Source: B1SED10-16 sp046498365 (lineage in GTDB: Bacteria > Desulfobacterota > Desulfobacteria > Desulfobacterales > Desulfosalsimonadaceae). From it: a stretch of 61,257 bases of DNA. The DNA is taken from assembly GCA_046498365.1 (NCBI GenBank), contig JAWOAV010000070.1, forward strand, positions 1-61,257, written 5' to 3'. Both the position numbers and the translations under genes were made by a program. The first letter of the stretch is position 1; each line of letters begins with the position of its first letter. The notes below the pieces were generated by a model, which searched no databases, was not told where the DNA came from, and saw nothing but the letters and a program-made list of their open reading frames with translations. Below, piece by piece: positions 60,897-61,257 of the stretch.

Positions 60897-61257
60897 TGGA
60901 TTCGTTTTCTTTGAAAAGCGCCAGGGCTTTCAGGCATCGATGCCTGTGTGCGTTTCCACTCCCGGGCGATATGGTTTTTCCGGGAAGCGCAAGGCCGTAC
61001 TTCCGGTTCTCCCCGTTTGCCTGAAGAATCATGGCGCATAATTTGGACAGTCTTTCCTCGGTGCCGCTCGCGCGCACCTTGCTGAAATCGAAGATAACGG
61101 CCGACTGCGCGGCCGGGGTTTCGAAATCCTTCGTCAGGACCCCCTGCCCCCGGGATAGCGCTTTCCATGCAACATGGCGGAAAGAATCTCCGGGCTGGTA
61201 GGTTTTTAATCCCTGGTAATCATATGGGCCGGAAACACGGCTTCGCTTCCTGCCGTT
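60889..61257 (-). CDS. DUF58 domain protein, N-terminus cut by window edge
   Basis: The C-terminal 122 residues of a DUF58 protein. The signature YQPGDSFRHVAWKALSRGQG with TKDFE matches the conserved DUF58 block, followed by SAVIFDFSKV and a helical end (RHRCLKALALFKENESNG). The frame is open to the window edge, so the N-terminus lies beyond 61257. The stop overlaps the transglutaminase start, showing coupling. DUF58 proteins usually accompany MoxR ATPases and transglutaminases. Confidence 0.88.
   Translation of the reverse strand, partial: NGRKRSRVSGPYDYQGLKTYQPGDSFRHVAWKALSRGQGVLTKDFETPAAQSAVIFDFSKVRASGTEERLSKLCAMILQANGENRKYGLALPGKTISPGSGNAHRHRCLKALALFKENESNG

Overview
The window looks like a chromosomal segment of an anaerobic, sulfate-reducing member of the Desulfobacterota, most likely a Desulfobacterales relative. 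This rests on a DsrC sulfur-carrier gene, an HdrA/Flx-type electron-bifurcation operon, single-chain pyruvate:ferredoxin oxidoreductase, a siroheme-decarboxylase-like AsnC-family protein, an ADP-forming acyl-CoA synthetase, and two selenocysteine-encoding in-frame UGA codons. Taxonomy is inferred from gene content only.

Layout. 1-5.5 kb (minus): a broken hslU at the left edge, hslV, xerC, a small Rho-N/SAP-like protein, a family-4-like uracil-DNA glycosylase with altered motifs, and coaBC. 5.7-9.4 kb (plus): a TPR lipoprotein and a membrane coiled-coil protein. 9.4-18 kb (minus): topA-dprA, yajC-secD-secF and rng. 18.3-23.9 kb: leuS, lptE, rpsT (minus), murJ and an ftsB-like gene. 24-27.7 kb: glpK, a NarL-type regulator with Glu in place of the phospho-Asp, and miaA. 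27.9-35 kb (plus): hdrA(Sec)-mvhD/flxD(Sec)-flxC-like-flxB-like-flxA-like, then dsrC with its own promoter and terminator. 35-42.6 kb: yjbQ, an ahb-like gene, a nitrilase, a YkgJ-type protein, pyruvate:ferredoxin oxidoreductase and ksgA. 42.9-46 kb: an M16C protease. 46-56 kb (minus): a long run transcribed as ffh-rpsP-khpA-rimM-trmD-SPOUT-rplS-rnhB-yraN-rsmI-acyl-CoA synthetase-DUF2520. 56-61.3 kb: rlmN, a radical SAM/SPASM protein, a 656-bp gene-free island with two giant palindromes, and a transglutaminase/DUF58 pair cut by the right edge.

The most notable system is the 27.9-35 kb redox operon. HdrA and the MvhD/FlxD subunit each carry an in-frame UGA at a position where relatives have a conserved cysteine. 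Each UGA is followed at bacterial SECIS distance by a hairpin. HdrA is an extended form of about 1013 residues with two FAD-binding modules, and no HdrB or HdrC is encoded here. The Flx-like subunits suggest NAD(P)H-linked, ferredoxin-coupled bifurcation. The adjacent dsrC makes DsrC disulfide/trisulfide chemistry a plausible partner, but that link is inference.

The non-coding space also has structure. A dispersed, about 154-bp, MITE-like palindromic repeat occurs in five copies plus a fragment. Two related palindromes of about 190-220 bp sit side by side at 58.3-58.9 kb. No tRNA, rRNA, CRISPR array, insertion-sequence transposase or prophage gene was seen.
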